Positions 1 to 8,999 are shown, numbered from the stretch's first letter. The stretch: 64,000 nucleotides of DNA from Caldibacillus debilis DSM 16016 (GCF_000383875.1 NZ_KB912884.1:20555-84554); one strand, 5' to 3'. Numbers and translations: made by a program. Notes: generated by a model not told the origin, from the letters alone.

Positions 1-493
1 ATCGGACCCGGGTCCTAGAGGTTTCCGGTTTTCAATTTCCAAAAAAAGGATTTTTCTTTACGCTTCGATTTATTTCGTACCCCCTCACTGATTGAGGGGA
101 ATCGCGCGTTTATCGGTCCGTCAACGCGATCCCCTCGGATTTGTGCCCGTGAATGATCGCTCTGCTTTTCATCGCCACCAACCCCTTCTATATGTATGAT
201 AGTGGACTAAATCCCCACTTTTAACAATAATTCCTCTCACGTATGTCTAAAATTTTTCCCGGTACAAGACAATCAATAGGCAAAAAAGAAGATGTCCTGC
301 AATATAAGGACCGCACGACACTTTCCCAGAAGGAGGCGGAACGGTCTGAGGCTATTGGCCGCCCGGGGCCGTCCCCTCTTTCGCCTGTTCCTCCCCGGCA
401 GAGAAGACTCGTTCCGCGAAAAAGGCCGGACGAAAGCGAAAGCCCGGACATTTTTCCCATCGCCCCATTTTCCTCTCCGGGACGGTAAATCCT
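1..493. other. Gene-free leader upstream of dacF
   Basis: I see no convincing gene on either strand; the open frames here have no recognisable family, codon pattern or ribosome binding site. A 7-bp inverted repeat (CCCCTCA/TGAGGGG, about 80-99) has no following T-run. The stretch holds one copy of a dispersed repeat (about 238-317) and ends at a sporulation-type promoter. Confidence 0.6.
238..317. repeat. Dispersed repeat, copy 1
   Basis: This ~80-bp stretch aligns with 24072-24155 in the same orientation. Shared blocks include ACGTATGT near the start, GCAAAAAAGA in the middle and CAATATAAG near the end, separated by diverged bases and one small gap. Both copies lie in spacers outside any gene. 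Neither keeps an obvious shared reading frame, so a non-coding dispersed element or a MITE-like relic is more likely than a gene. Confidence 0.55.
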
Positions 494-521
494 GTATAAA
501 AAAGGGAACATTGGAAACAAT
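494..521 (+). promoter_or_regulatory. Probable sigma-F/sigma-G promoter of dacF
   Basis: GTATA at 494-498 and GGAAACAAT at 513-521 are separated by 14 bp. They fit the known sigma-F/G pattern (GYATA, then GGnnAnAnT). dacF is a forespore gene in B. subtilis, so position and pattern agree. The site lies 42 bp before the dacF ATG. Confidence 0.7.
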
Positions 522-563
522 GGAAAAGAAAAAGGCCGATTTTACAATTTCGGAGGGAACAAA

Positions 564-1733
564 ATGAAAAAGCTGATTTCCGTCTGCCTATCCTCGATCT
601 TCTTTCTTGCGGTTTTCCGCCCGCTCACGGGAGCGGCGGAAGAACAGGGCCTCAAACTCGCCGAACAATCGCGGGCCGCATTGCTGATGGAAAGGGATAC
701 GGGGACGATCCTTTTTGAAAAAAACAGCCATGAAGCGCTGCCGCCGGCCAGCATGACGAAGGTGATGTCCCTGCTGCTGATCATGGAGGCGCTGGATGAG
801 GGCAAGCTGAAGCTGAACGAAAAGGTAAGAACGAGCGAGTACGCCGCTTCCATGGGCGGTTCGCAGATTTTCCTCGAGGCCGGGGAAGAGATGACCGTTG
901 ATGAACTGATCCGGGCGATTGCCGTCGCCTCCGCAAACGACGCGACCGTCGCCCTCGCCGAACGAATCGCGGGATCCGAGGAAAATTTCGTCCGGATGAT
1001 GAACGAGAAGGCGAAGGAGCTGGGGCTGAAAAACACCCGGTTTCAAAATTCCACCGGGCTTCCCGCCGAAAACCATTATGCGAGCGCCTACGATATGGCC
1101 GTTATGGCAAAGGAATTGCTAAAACACGAAAACATCACCAAATACACCGGGATCTATGAATCCTATTTGCGGGAAAATACGGACAAGAAGTTTTGGCTCG
1201 TCAACACCAACCGGCTCATCCGCTTTTATCCCGGGGTCGACGGCTTGAAGACCGGATACACGAGCGAAGCGAAATATTGCCTGACGGCAACGGCCAAAAA
1301 AGGAAATATGCGGGTCATCGCCGTCATCTTCGGAGCGCCCACGACCAAGGAGCGGAACAAGCAAATTACGCAAATGCTCGATTATGCCTTCTACCAATAC
1401 GAAAAAAAGACCTTTTTGGCGAAAAACGCCCCCGTGGATCAAGTGACCGTGGAAAGAGGGGAACGTAGAAAAATCCCCGCCGTTACGGCCGGGGAGCTGT
1501 CCGTGCTCCACAAAAAAGGGGAAAAGCTGGAGGGGGTTTCCCGGGTGGTCAAGATCAAGGACCGCTTGAAGGCGCCCATCAAAAAGGGGGATCCCGTCGG
1601 TGAAGTCGCCCTCGTAAAGGACGGCCGGGTCCTGTCAAAAAGCCCCCTGATCGCCGGGGAAAATACCGGCAAGGCTTCCTTCTGGACCACCTTTCAACGG
1701 ATGATGGGCCAATTTACCAAGCTGCAAAACTAA
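564..1733 (+). CDS. dacF: D-alanyl-D-alanine carboxypeptidase DacF (forespore)
   Basis: This penicillin-binding DD-carboxypeptidase removes the terminal D-Ala of peptidoglycan stem peptides; the DacF family adjusts cross-linking of spore peptidoglycan from the forespore side. The 389-residue protein has an N-terminal signal segment (about residues 1-25). The serine-peptidase S11 motifs are S63-M-T-K66, S123-A-N125 and K229-T-G231, followed by a C-terminal beta-domain. GGAGGG lies 7 bp before the ATG. It precedes the spoIIA operon exactly as in B. subtilis, and a sigma-F/G type promoter lies upstream. A second S11 paralogue, dacB, is at 11.2 kb. Confidence 0.95.
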   Translation: MKKLISVCLSSIFFLAVFRPLTGAAEEQGLKLAEQSRAALLMERDTGTILFEKNSHEALPPASMTKVMSLLLIMEALDEGKLKLNEKVRTSEYAASMGGSQIFLEAGEEMTVDELIRAIAVASANDATVALAERIAGSEENFVRMMNEKAKELGLKNTRFQNSTGLPAENHYASAYDMAVMAKELLKHENITKYTGIYESYLRENTDKKFWLVNTNRLIRFYPGVDGLKTGYTSEAKYCLTATAKKGNMRVIAVIFGAPTTKERNKQITQMLDYAFYQYEKKTFLAKNAPVDQVTVERGERRKIPAVTAGELSVLHKKGEKLEGVSRVVKIKDRLKAPIKKGDPVGEVALVKDGRVLSKSPLIAGENTGKASFWTTFQRMMGQFTKLQN

Positions 1734-1779
1734 AAAAATGCCGGAGGGCATCGATTTTTCACTAGTTTTGTCAGGAGGA

Positions 1780-1805
1780 AGGAATCTCCTTCCGCTTTAT
1801 CGAAT
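1780..1805 (+). promoter_or_regulatory. Probable sigma-H promoter of the spoIIA operon
   Basis: AGGAATC (1780-1786) and ATCGAAT (1799-1805) are separated by 12 bp, matching the sigma-H consensus AGGAWWW-N11-12-RNNGAAT. It lies 35 bp upstream of the spoIIAA GTG start. The B. subtilis spoIIA operon is transcribed by sigma-H with Spo0A at this position; I did not identify a clean Spo0A box. Confidence 0.75.
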
Positions 1806-1840
1806 TGACTCACTATATGACGGAAGGAGGCTGTTGTATA

Positions 1841-2191
1841 GTGAGTCTGTCCATCGATATGGAGATCAGGCAACATGTGCTGTGCGTCCGTTTGTCGGGC
1901 GAATTGGACCACCACACTTCGGAGCAAATGCGGGAAAAAATCGCGAAGGTCATCGAAGACAAAAACATCCGGCACCTCGTTTTGAATTTGGAAAAATTGA
2001 CGTTTATGGACAGTTCCGGTCTCGGCGTCATATTGGGCAGATATAAACAGATCAAGCAGGCGGACGGTGAAATGGTCGTCTGTGCAATCTCCCCGACGAT
2101 CGAGCGCCTGTTCCAAATCTCCGGCCTGTTCAAGATCATCCGGCTGGAACCAGGCGAAGAGAATGCGCTGAAAAGATTGGGGGTTGCCTGA
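1841..2191 (+). CDS. spoIIAA: Anti-sigma F factor antagonist SpoIIAA
   Basis: This STAS-domain protein releases sigma-F from SpoIIAB in the forespore; its phosphorylation by SpoIIAB and dephosphorylation by SpoIIE form the switch. With the GTG at 1841 the protein is 116 residues and starts like the B. subtilis protein, with the phosphorylated serine at S58 in the motif F-M-D-S-S-G-L-G. The start is fixed by AAGGAGG at 1824-1830 and by this numbering; an ATG at 1805 would add 12 unrelated residues. The stop overlaps the spoIIAB start by one base, suggesting translational coupling. Confidence 0.96.
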   Translation: MSLSIDMEIRQHVLCVRLSGELDHHTSEQMREKIAKVIEDKNIRHLVLNLEKLTFMDSSGLGVILGRYKQIKQADGEMVVCAISPTIERLFQISGLFKIIRLEPGEENALKRLGVA

Positions 2192-2634
2192 TGATGAACA
2201 ACAGAATGCGGCTCGAATTTCCCGCCCTGAGCCAAAACGAATCCTTTGCCAGAATCACCGTCGCCGCGTTTGTGGCGCAGCTCGATCCCACGATGGATGA
2301 GATCAACGAGATTAAAACGGCGGTGTCCGAAGCGGTCACCAACGCGATCATTCACGGCTACGAAAACGATCCGGAAGGGATCATCACGATCGAGGCCGCC
2401 ATCGAAGACCGTTCCGTGGAAATCGTCATCCGGGACCGGGGCGTCGGCATCGAAAATATTGAAGAAGCGAGACAGCCGCTGTTCACCACGAAACCGGAAC
2501 TGGAACGTTCCGGCATGGGATTTACGATTATGGAAAATTTCGTCGATGAACTGGAAATCGTTTCAAAGCCGAACGAGGGAACGACCGTGCGCCTGAAAAA
2601 GCGCCTGGAAAAATCGAAGGCGCTGCGCAATTAA
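2191..2634 (+). CDS. spoIIAB: Anti-sigma F factor / serine kinase SpoIIAB
   Basis: SpoIIAB binds and holds sigma-F inactive and phosphorylates SpoIIAA, using a GHKL-type ATPase/kinase fold. The 147-residue protein shows the N-box region around [13 protein letters not shown] and the ATP-lid/G-box region with [22 protein letters not shown] and EGTTV near the C-terminus. Identity to B. subtilis SpoIIAB is evident along the full length. The ATG at 2191 overlaps the spoIIAA stop; a second ATG three bases on is equally usable. It is the middle gene of the spoIIA operon. Confidence 0.96.
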   Translation: MMNNRMRLEFPALSQNESFARITVAAFVAQLDPTMDEINEIKTAVSEAVTNAIIHGYENDPEGIITIEAAIEDRSVEIVIRDRGVGIENIEEARQPLFTTKPELERSGMGFTIMENFVDELEIVSKPNEGTTVRLKKRLEKSKALRN

Positions 2635-2640
2635 GGGGAA

Positions 2641-3405
2641 ATGTCTATGGATGTGGATGTGAAAAACGGCGCAAATGCGCCGCAACTGAATGATGACGAG
2701 ATTAAGGAGCTCATCCGGAAAAGCCAGGAGGGGGACCAGGACGCCCGCAACCGGATCGTCGAAAAAAATATGCGCCTCGTCTGGTCCGTTGTCCAACGCT
2801 TTTTGAACCGGGGGTATGACCCGGACGACCTTTTTCAGATCGGATGCATCGGTTTGCTGAAATCCGTAGACAAATTCGATTTGACCTATGACGTAAAATT
2901 TTCCACCTACGCGGTCCCGATGATCATCGGCGAGATCCAGCGGTTCATCCGGGATGACGGAACCGTGAAAGTCAGCAGGTCCCTGAAGGAGACGGGCAAC
3001 AAGATCCGCCGGGCGAAGGATGAGCTTTCCAAGATCCACGGCCGTTCGCCGACCGTCAATGAATTGAGCGAATTTTTGCAGATCCCCGCCGAAGAGATTT
3101 TGCTCGCCCAGGAGGCCGGGCTGTCGCCGGCGTCGATCCATGAAACGGTGTATGAAAATGATGGCGACCCGATCACCCTGCTGGATCAAATTGCCGACCA
3201 CGATGAAGGAAAATGGTTCGACCAGCTCGCCTTGAAAGAAGCGATTGAAGCCTTGGACGAAAGGGAAAAACTGATCGTCTACCTTCGTTATTACAAAGAC
3301 CAGACCCAGTCCGAGGTGGCGGAAAGGCTCGGGATCTCCCAAGTCCAAGTCTCCAGGCTGGAAAAAAAGATTTTAAAACAGATGCGCGACCGGATGGAAC
3401 TGTAG
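2641..3405 (+). CDS. sigF: RNA polymerase sporulation sigma factor sigma-F
   Basis: Sigma-F is the first forespore-specific sigma factor. The 254-residue sigma-70 family protein has region 2 (residues about 35-105, including RNRIVEKNMRLVWSVVQRF and the DDLFQIGCIGLL segment). Region 3 follows, and region 4 ends in a helix-turn-helix (QSEVAERLGISQVQVSRLEKKIL). AAGGGGAAATGTCT lies at the start, six bases after spoIIAB. It closes the spoIIA operon. In B. subtilis spoVAA follows; here a gene-free 675-bp stretch follows instead. Confidence 0.97.
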   Translation: MSMDVDVKNGANAPQLNDDEIKELIRKSQEGDQDARNRIVEKNMRLVWSVVQRFLNRGYDPDDLFQIGCIGLLKSVDKFDLTYDVKFSTYAVPMIIGEIQRFIRDDGTVKVSRSLKETGNKIRRAKDELSKIHGRSPTVNELSEFLQIPAEEILLAQEAGLSPASIHETVYENDGDPITLLDQIADHDEGKWFDQLALKEAIEALDEREKLIVYLRYYKDQTQSEVAERLGISQVQVSRLEKKILKQMRDRMEL

Positions 3406-4080
3406 CCTTAAATTTTTTGCCGAATCCCAGGCGTATGCCGCCCCTCGGATGAGGACAGCGGAGGCGGAAGGAAGTTTTCGCTGAAGTCCGGGAAGCGGTG
3501 GTGAAGGGCGGCGCAAAGGTTTCTTGCGGAGGACGGCCTTCACCGGGAACCGGATTTTGATGAAGTCCAAGAATTTGTGAAAGATGCGGGCGCAAAGCTT
3601 CCATTTCCGGAAGCCTGTGTTCCTTTGGCTGGGGCAGGAGTTTACACAAACGGGAGGACTTGGTCCGGACTTTCCGCCGGGTTTCCGGGGGAGGCGATGA
3701 AAAATTTCCGGGAGACGCAAAAAAAGCGGCTGCCGCAAACATGGGAACAAAGCCGGTTTCCGGCTTGGTCACGCAAAATACGGATTGCCGCAAGCGGCGG
3801 CGCCGGTTTCAATCCCGTGACGGGCGGGGTTGGATAAGAATATCGCAGAACCGACCGTGCCAAAACAGCCGGTTAATTTTTTTGCCCTTTTTCCAATATT
3901 TTTCTTCATGGGATCCGGGAAAAGTCCCATACTAAATAAAAGCGGCGGTCCGAAAAGGACCGGGACGAAAAGGCCTTTGCCTTTCCGGGCGAAGGCGGGA
4001 ATCCGGGGATCCGCCCGGCTGTTTCGCACGGAAAGGGATCTGCGGAATCCGTCCGATCGTAAACGGGAAGGGGTGGAAAG
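3406..4080. other. Spacer where spoVAA-spoVAE would be expected
   Basis: B. subtilis has spoVAA, AB, AC, AD, AEb/AEa here. No frame in these 675 bases reads like any SpoVA subunit, and I see no ribosome binding site with a plausible gene before SpoVAF. No strong terminator follows sigF. A deletion scar or non-coding sequence is the simplest reading. Confidence 0.6.
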
Positions 4081-5553
4081 ATGCCGCAAAAGGGAAACAA
4101 GCAGCCGATTCCGAAACGTTTGGACGCCGTGGAAGATTACATGAAGGAACGGATCGGGCTGCACGAGTCTTTCGATTTTGGCGTGCGGAAACTGGTGGTT
4201 TTGCACAAAAATGTACATATCTATTACACCAACGGATTGTGCGACACGAAAACGGTGATAGACACCCTCAGGGAAATCGTCCGCTTGAAAAATGGCGAAA
4301 CCTTGTCCGCGAAAATTTCGGAAGCGATCAAGAACCGCATTCCCCATCAATCGGTGGAGACCGTCGAAACCCTGGATGAGGCGGTCGACCAAATCCTGTC
4401 CGGGTTGATCGCCCTCTTCGTGGAAAACGAAGGGAAGGGGATCGTGGTCGACACGCGCAAATATCCGGGCAGGCAGCCGGAGGAGCCGGATACGGAGAAA
4501 GTCGTCCGCGGTTCCCGGGACGGCTATGTGGAAAACATCGTCGTCAACACCGCCTTGACGAGGAGGAGGATCCGGGACGAACGGCTCCGTTTTGAAAATT
4601 ATAAAGTCGGGGAACGTTCCAAAACCGACGTGGTCATCGGGTATTTGAAGGACGTGGCCAATCCCGAATTGGTGGCGATCATCCGCAAAGAAATCAAAGA
4701 CATCCAAATCGACGGCATCACGATGGCGGACAAGACCGTGGAAGAATTTCTCGTCAAGCAAGGGTATAATCCTTTCCCGCTCGTCCGCTATACGGAACGG
4801 CCCGATGTGGCGGCCACCCATCTTTTGGAAGGGCATGTGTTAATTTTTGTGGACACGTCCCCGAGCGTCATCATCGCACCGACCACCTACTTCCATCATG
4901 TCCAGCATGCCGAGGAATACCGCGAATCCGCCAGCGTCGGGACCTTGATCCGCTGGGCGCGGTTTATCGGCATTCTCATCTCGGTTTTTTTGATTCCTTT
5001 ATGGCTTTTGTTTGTATTGGAGCCGGATCTTTTGCCGAATTCGATCGATTACATCGGACCGGAGAAAAAATCCCATGTACCGGTGATCCTGCAAATTTTT
5101 CTCGCCGACTTGGGGATCGAGCTGCTGCGGATTGCCGCCATTCATACGCCGACCCCCTTGTCGACGGCCATGGGCATTATCGCCGCCGTTTTGATCGGGG
5201 AGATCGCGGTGGATGTGGGCCTGTTCATGTCGGAGGTCATCCTGTACGTTTCCTTGGCCGCGATCGGCACCTTTGCCACGCCCAGTTATGAGCTGAGCGT
5301 CGCCAACAAGATTGCCCGTCTGGTGCTCGCGCTGCTGGTGACGATATTCAAGGTTCCCGGCCTCGTCATCGGTTCGACCGTGCTCTTGATCTTTCTCGCT
5401 TCCATCCGTTCCTTGGACACCCCTTATTTGTGGCCGTTTATTCCCTTTAATCCAAGGGCTTTCATGCAGATTTTGTTCCGCCGTTCGGTCCCCGGGTCGA
5501 AGATCCGGCCGGACATCGTCCGTCCCCGCAACCGTTACAAACAGCCGGTTTGA
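4081..5553 (+). CDS. spoVAF: Spore germination protein SpoVAF (GerA family)
   Basis: This is a GerA/GerBA-family membrane protein related to the A subunit of nutrient germinant receptors. SpoVAF proteins act with SpoVA-channel and FigP-type partners in the inner spore membrane to amplify ion release during germination. The 490-residue protein has a soluble N-terminal half (to about residue 290, with DTSPSVIIAPTTYFHHVQ typical of the family). Five or so hydrophobic segments follow (about 300-465), and the tail is basic. GGGGTGG precedes the ATG. Length and its place upstream of lysA match B. subtilis spoVAF, although the rest of the spoVA operon is missing here. Confidence 0.92.
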   Translation: MPQKGNKQPIPKRLDAVEDYMKERIGLHESFDFGVRKLVVLHKNVHIYYTNGLCDTKTVIDTLREIVRLKNGETLSAKISEAIKNRIPHQSVETVETLDEAVDQILSGLIALFVENEGKGIVVDTRKYPGRQPEEPDTEKVVRGSRDGYVENIVVNTALTRRRIRDERLRFENYKVGERSKTDVVIGYLKDVANPELVAIIRKEIKDIQIDGITMADKTVEEFLVKQGYNPFPLVRYTERPDVAATHLLEGHVLIFVDTSPSVIIAPTTYFHHVQHAEEYRESASVGTLIRWARFIGILISVFLIPLWLLFVLEPDLLPNSIDYIGPEKKSHVPVILQIFLADLGIELLRIAAIHTPTPLSTAMGIIAAVLIGEIAVDVGLFMSEVILYVSLAAIGTFATPSYELSVANKIARLVLALLVTIFKVPGLVIGSTVLLIFLASIRSLDTPYLWPFIPFNPRAFMQILFRRSVPGSKIRPDIVRPRNRYKQPV

Positions 5554-5623
5554 AGAAACCAACACGGCTTCTGCATTGGACTTCTGTGGAAATGCAACCG
5601 TTATAAACAGCCGGTTTGAAGAA
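5528..5623 (+). repeat. 30-bp direct repeat spanning the spoVAF stop
   Basis: Bases 5528-5557, which encode the last residues and stop of SpoVAF, recur at 5594-5623 with one mismatch. The period is 66 bp. The second copy is downstream and out of the gene. It looks like a small local duplication of the spoVAF 3' end. Confidence 0.85.
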
Positions 5624-5646
5624 GGGCTGCGCCGGCAGAGTTTTCG

Positions 5647-5680
5647 AAATCCCGGTTCGCTTTAAAAACCGGGATTTTTT
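5647..5680 (+). terminator. Rho-independent terminator after spoVAF
   Basis: AAATCCCGGTT (5647-5657) pairs perfectly with AACCGGGATTT (5667-5677) across a 9-base loop and is followed by more T residues. Confidence 0.85.
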
Positions 5681-5897
5681 CCCGGCTTTCATCTCCGGAA
5701 AATCATCATCAGCTTCCGCCGGATGGGAGCATCCGAAAAACGGGCCGAAGGTTCGGCGGAAAAAGGTTCAGGGGCTGCAGGCCAGGCGAATCCATCCGGT
5801 GTCCGGCGGAAAAATCGGCCGTTGCATTCATCGGGCCGTCCGTTCCAGCCCCGCCAGGATTGAAAAACGGATCAGGTGTCAATCCGCCCCGGATGCG

Positions 5898-6296
5898 ATG
5901 TTGGACGTTTTTCCCGCGATGATGGATATTTTTTCAGTGATGACGGTCATTTTTTCTCCCATGCCGGACAAACTTTTTTCCATGTTGAACAAAAATGTTA
6001 AAATGATGAACCGATCGTTAAAAATATCGGACAGTCCGATCCGATGTGGGACAATTTCTTTATGTTGTTGAACAATCCGGCCGAAATGTCGGACCATCCG
6101 TCCGGAAAGCCGAAATGAATGTGGAACGTTTTACCCGGGATATTGGACGAACTTGATCTTCAATCGAACGTTTGACAAAAAAGTCGGACATTTTTCCTTC
6201 GATGTTGAACCATCCGATCCGAAAGAAAAGAAACATGTTGGACATTCCGGTCCGGGAAAAATGAATGCCGGACATTCCTTCGCCATGCCGGCCAAT
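5898..6296 (+). repeat. Degenerate 21-bp tandem repeat array
   Basis: About 18 related units begin at 5898, 5919, 5940, 5961, 5982, 6003, 6024, 6044, 6065, 6086, 6119, 6140, 6161, 6181, 6202, 6235, 6265 and 6285. Most are spaced 21 bp, two 33 bp and one 30 bp. The shared core is ATGnnGGAC (or ATGnnGAAC) followed by a T-rich or CCG-containing half. In the first part one frame stays open and reads as a 7-residue repeat of the type M-L-D-V-F-P-A. 20-bp units then shift the frame and stops appear, and the reverse strand also carries open seven-residue repeats. No ribosome binding site marks a start. I treat it as a non-coding minisatellite or a decayed repeat gene. The rest of the 5681-6522 spacer holds nothing else I recognise, and no lysine riboswitch precedes lysA. 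Confidence 0.8.
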
Positions 6297-6525
6297 CAGC
6301 CGCCAATCAGCCGCCGATGCCGGCCGGCTTCGCGTTCAGCCTCCCGGGCGGTTTCGTTTTCCGCCTATTCCAAGATTGGCAAACGGCGGAATAAGGGGAA
6401 AATTTTTCCGGGTGCGGGAGCAAATCGCGGTGCACGCGTCCCGCCGTATAAACCGGCATTGCATCCTGTCCCAACTTGTGATAAGTTTTTCTTAATGACT
6501 GTCTGGAAGTAGGAGTCGATGTGTG

Positions 6526-7845
6526 ATGCGATTTTACGGCACCATGCGCGTAAATGCACGCGGCCATTTGGAAATCGGGGGTGTGGATTCGGTCGATTTG
6601 GCGAAAAGGTTCGGGACCCCCTTATACGTCTATGATGTGGAACTCATCCGGAACAGGGCGAAAAGCTTTTTGAAGGCTTTTCGCACGATGGGAGTGGAAG
6701 GCCAGGTTTCCTATGCGAGCAAAGCCTTTTCCAGCATCGCCATTTTGCAGCTGGTCCATCAGGAAGGCTTGGGCATTGACGTGGTTTCCGGGGGCGAACT
6801 GTATACCGCGATGAAGGCCGGCTTTCCCCCCGAAAAAATTCATTTTCACGGAAACAACAAAAGCCCGGAAGAAATCCGGATGGCTTTGGACTATCAAATC
6901 GGCTGTTTCGTCGTGGACAATTTTTATGAATTGGAACTGCTTCACCGCCTGTGCGAAGAAAGATCCCGGAAGGTGAACATCCAGATCCGGATCTCCCCGG
7001 GAATTGAAGCCCATACCCACCACTACATCATCACCGGGCAGGAAGATTCCAAGTTCGGCTTTGATCTGGGAAGCGGCCAGGCGGAGGAAGCGTTGAAAAG
7101 GGCGCTGTCTTTGCCCTTGTACAACGTGCAGGGATTCCATTTCCATATCGGTTCCCAAATATTCGATACCAAGGCCTACCGGCTGGCCGTCAAAAAGATT
7201 TATCAGCATCTCGCCCGTTGGAAGGAAAAATATGCCTATGAACCTGCGGTTTTAAACCTGGGCGGCGGTTTCGGCATCCGTTATACCCAGGATGATCATC
7301 CCCTGCCGGTGGAAAAATACGTCGAGGCCATCGTCGGCGAAGTGAAGAAGGAAGTGGAGGAAAGGGGCCTGTCTTTTCCGAAGATTTGGCTGGAACCGGG
7401 CAGGTCGATCGTCGGGGACGCCGGCGTGACGCTGTATTCCGTCGGTTCGATGAAGGAGGTTCCGAATATCCGCCGGTATGTGGCGGTGGACGGGGGAATG
7501 AGCGACAATATCCGCCCGGCTTTGTACGAGGCCAAATACGAGGCGGTAGTCGCCAACCGGGTATTGGAACCCCGCGACCGCGTCGTTTCCATCGCCGGGA
7601 AATGCTGCGAATCCGGGGATATGCTCATCTGGGACTTGCCCGTCCCCGATCTTCAAAGCGGAGACATTCTGGCCGTCTTTTCCACGGGAGCCTACGGTTA
7701 TTCCATGGCCAGCAATTATAACCGGCTTCCGCGCCCGGCGGTCGTTTTCGTCGAAAATGGCGAGGCGCGGCTGGTCGTCAAGCGGGAAACGTACGAGGAT
7801 CTTGTGAAAAACGACCTGCCTCTGACCGCGTATACGAATATTTAA
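6526..7845 (+). CDS. lysA: Diaminopimelate decarboxylase LysA
   Basis: LysA converts meso-diaminopimelate to L-lysine with pyridoxal phosphate, the last step of lysine synthesis. The 439-residue fold-type III decarboxylase has the PLP lysine in SYASKAFSS (K66), HFHGNNKS, the HIGSQIFD histidine, and the glycine-rich phosphate loop LNLGGGFGIRY. EPGRS and the catalytic cysteine in GKCCESGDML follow. AGGAG at 6511-6515 serves the ATG at 6526; the adjoining GTG at 6523 is an alternative. Its position after spoVAF is as in B. subtilis. Confidence 0.97.
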   Translation: MRFYGTMRVNARGHLEIGGVDSVDLAKRFGTPLYVYDVELIRNRAKSFLKAFRTMGVEGQVSYASKAFSSIAILQLVHQEGLGIDVVSGGELYTAMKAGFPPEKIHFHGNNKSPEEIRMALDYQIGCFVVDNFYELELLHRLCEERSRKVNIQIRISPGIEAHTHHYIITGQEDSKFGFDLGSGQAEEALKRALSLPLYNVQGFHFHIGSQIFDTKAYRLAVKKIYQHLARWKEKYAYEPAVLNLGGGFGIRYTQDDHPLPVEKYVEAIVGEVKKEVEERGLSFPKIWLEPGRSIVGDAGVTLYSVGSMKEVPNIRRYVAVDGGMSDNIRPALYEAKYEAVVANRVLEPRDRVVSIAGKCCESGDMLIWDLPVPDLQSGDILAVFSTGAYGYSMASNYNRLPRPAVVFVENGEARLVVKRETYEDLVKNDLPLTAYTNI

Positions 7846-8102
7846 AATGATGGCGGGTGCGAAAGGGAAGCGGCGGAAACAGCGCCCGAATGCGGGACGG
7901 CCGCCGGACCGGGCGTTCGCCCGGCTGCGGAAGACCGCACAATTCGGCGCAAAACAAAGGAAGCAATGGGGATTAAATGGGACTTAAGCCAGCCGGCACC
8001 GCCCTTTTATCGCACACCGGGATAGCTCTCGCTCCGGGCGGCTGGCGCTCCTTCCTTTTTATCGTAAAATTTCATGTTTCCATGCGGGGTGGATGCGGGA
8101 CA

Positions 8103-8189
8103 ATGAGAAGGAAAAATATCCTGTTGTTTTTGCTGATCCTGGTCATCGCGCTGGCTTGGGGAATTTATTACTGGCTGTTCCTTGTCTAG
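8103..8189 (+). CDS. Possible small membrane peptide (28 aa)
   Basis: A short reading frame starts at ATG 8103 and encodes a basic N-terminus (MRRK) followed by one hydrophobic helix of about 20 residues and the ending YYWLFLV. This is the usual look of a small single-span membrane peptide. The upstream TGCGGGA is a weak ribosome binding site. I recognise no family. The spacer from lysA (7846) to ribT otherwise has only a GC hairpin near 7909-7924 without a T-run. Confidence 0.35.
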   Translation: MRRKNILLFLLILVIALAWGIYYWLFLV

Positions 8190-8255
8190 AATGTTCTTGA
8201 TTCCCCGGTTAAATATTGTTAAAAATAGTTGTAGTAACAATTATTTAACTAATGA

Positions 8256-8678
<423 letters not shown>

Positions 8679-8999
8679 ATCCTTCTTCCCTTTTTCGGCT
8701 ATGCCGGAAGGAAGCCGCCTTTCCCGGCAGCAAGCGGAGCGTGGCCTTGCGATTCGCGGACGGCCGGAAGCGGGCGGGGCGTGCCTTCCCATGGGCGGGA
8801 CCCCGCGCCGGACGGCATGCCTTTCGCATTCAACGGAAGCCGCATTGCTTCCGTTATCGGCAGGCACCAGGCGGCGGACAAGCCATCTGAATCCGCGAAA
8901 ACCCGGCACGTACCCTTTCCGGATGGGCAGAAACCAGCGGCGGGCCGTTCTTCTTTGCCGCCCGCGGGGCACCGGCGGCGCAGCGGGCAAAGCACCTTT
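8679..8999. other. Gene-free GC-rich spacer between ribT and ypuF
   Basis: These 321 bases contain open frames on both strands only because of high GC; none has a recognisable product or ribosome binding site. The ribT and ypuF transcripts converge here. Confidence 0.6.

Noticed and set aside
80..99. Inverted repeat CCCCTCA/TGAGGGG as a terminator
   Set aside because: There is no T-run on either side in the needed orientation and no upstream gene within the window.
243..567. Overlapping short open frames upstream of dacF
   Set aside because: They have low-complexity basic composition, overlap the dacF promoter and ribosome binding site, and match no family.
5616..6071. Plus-strand open frame running into the 21-bp repeat array
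   Set aside because: The start overlaps the spoVAF terminator region, there is no ribosome binding site, and the frame breaks when the repeat period slips; not called as a gene.
5898..6296. CRISPR array as explanation of the repeats
   Set aside because: Units are adjacent and diverged, without identical repeats separated by unique spacers, and no cas genes are present.
5681..6522. Lysine riboswitch upstream of lysA
   Set aside because: None of the conserved L-box blocks is visible in the leader; only the repeat array and GC-rich sequence are present.
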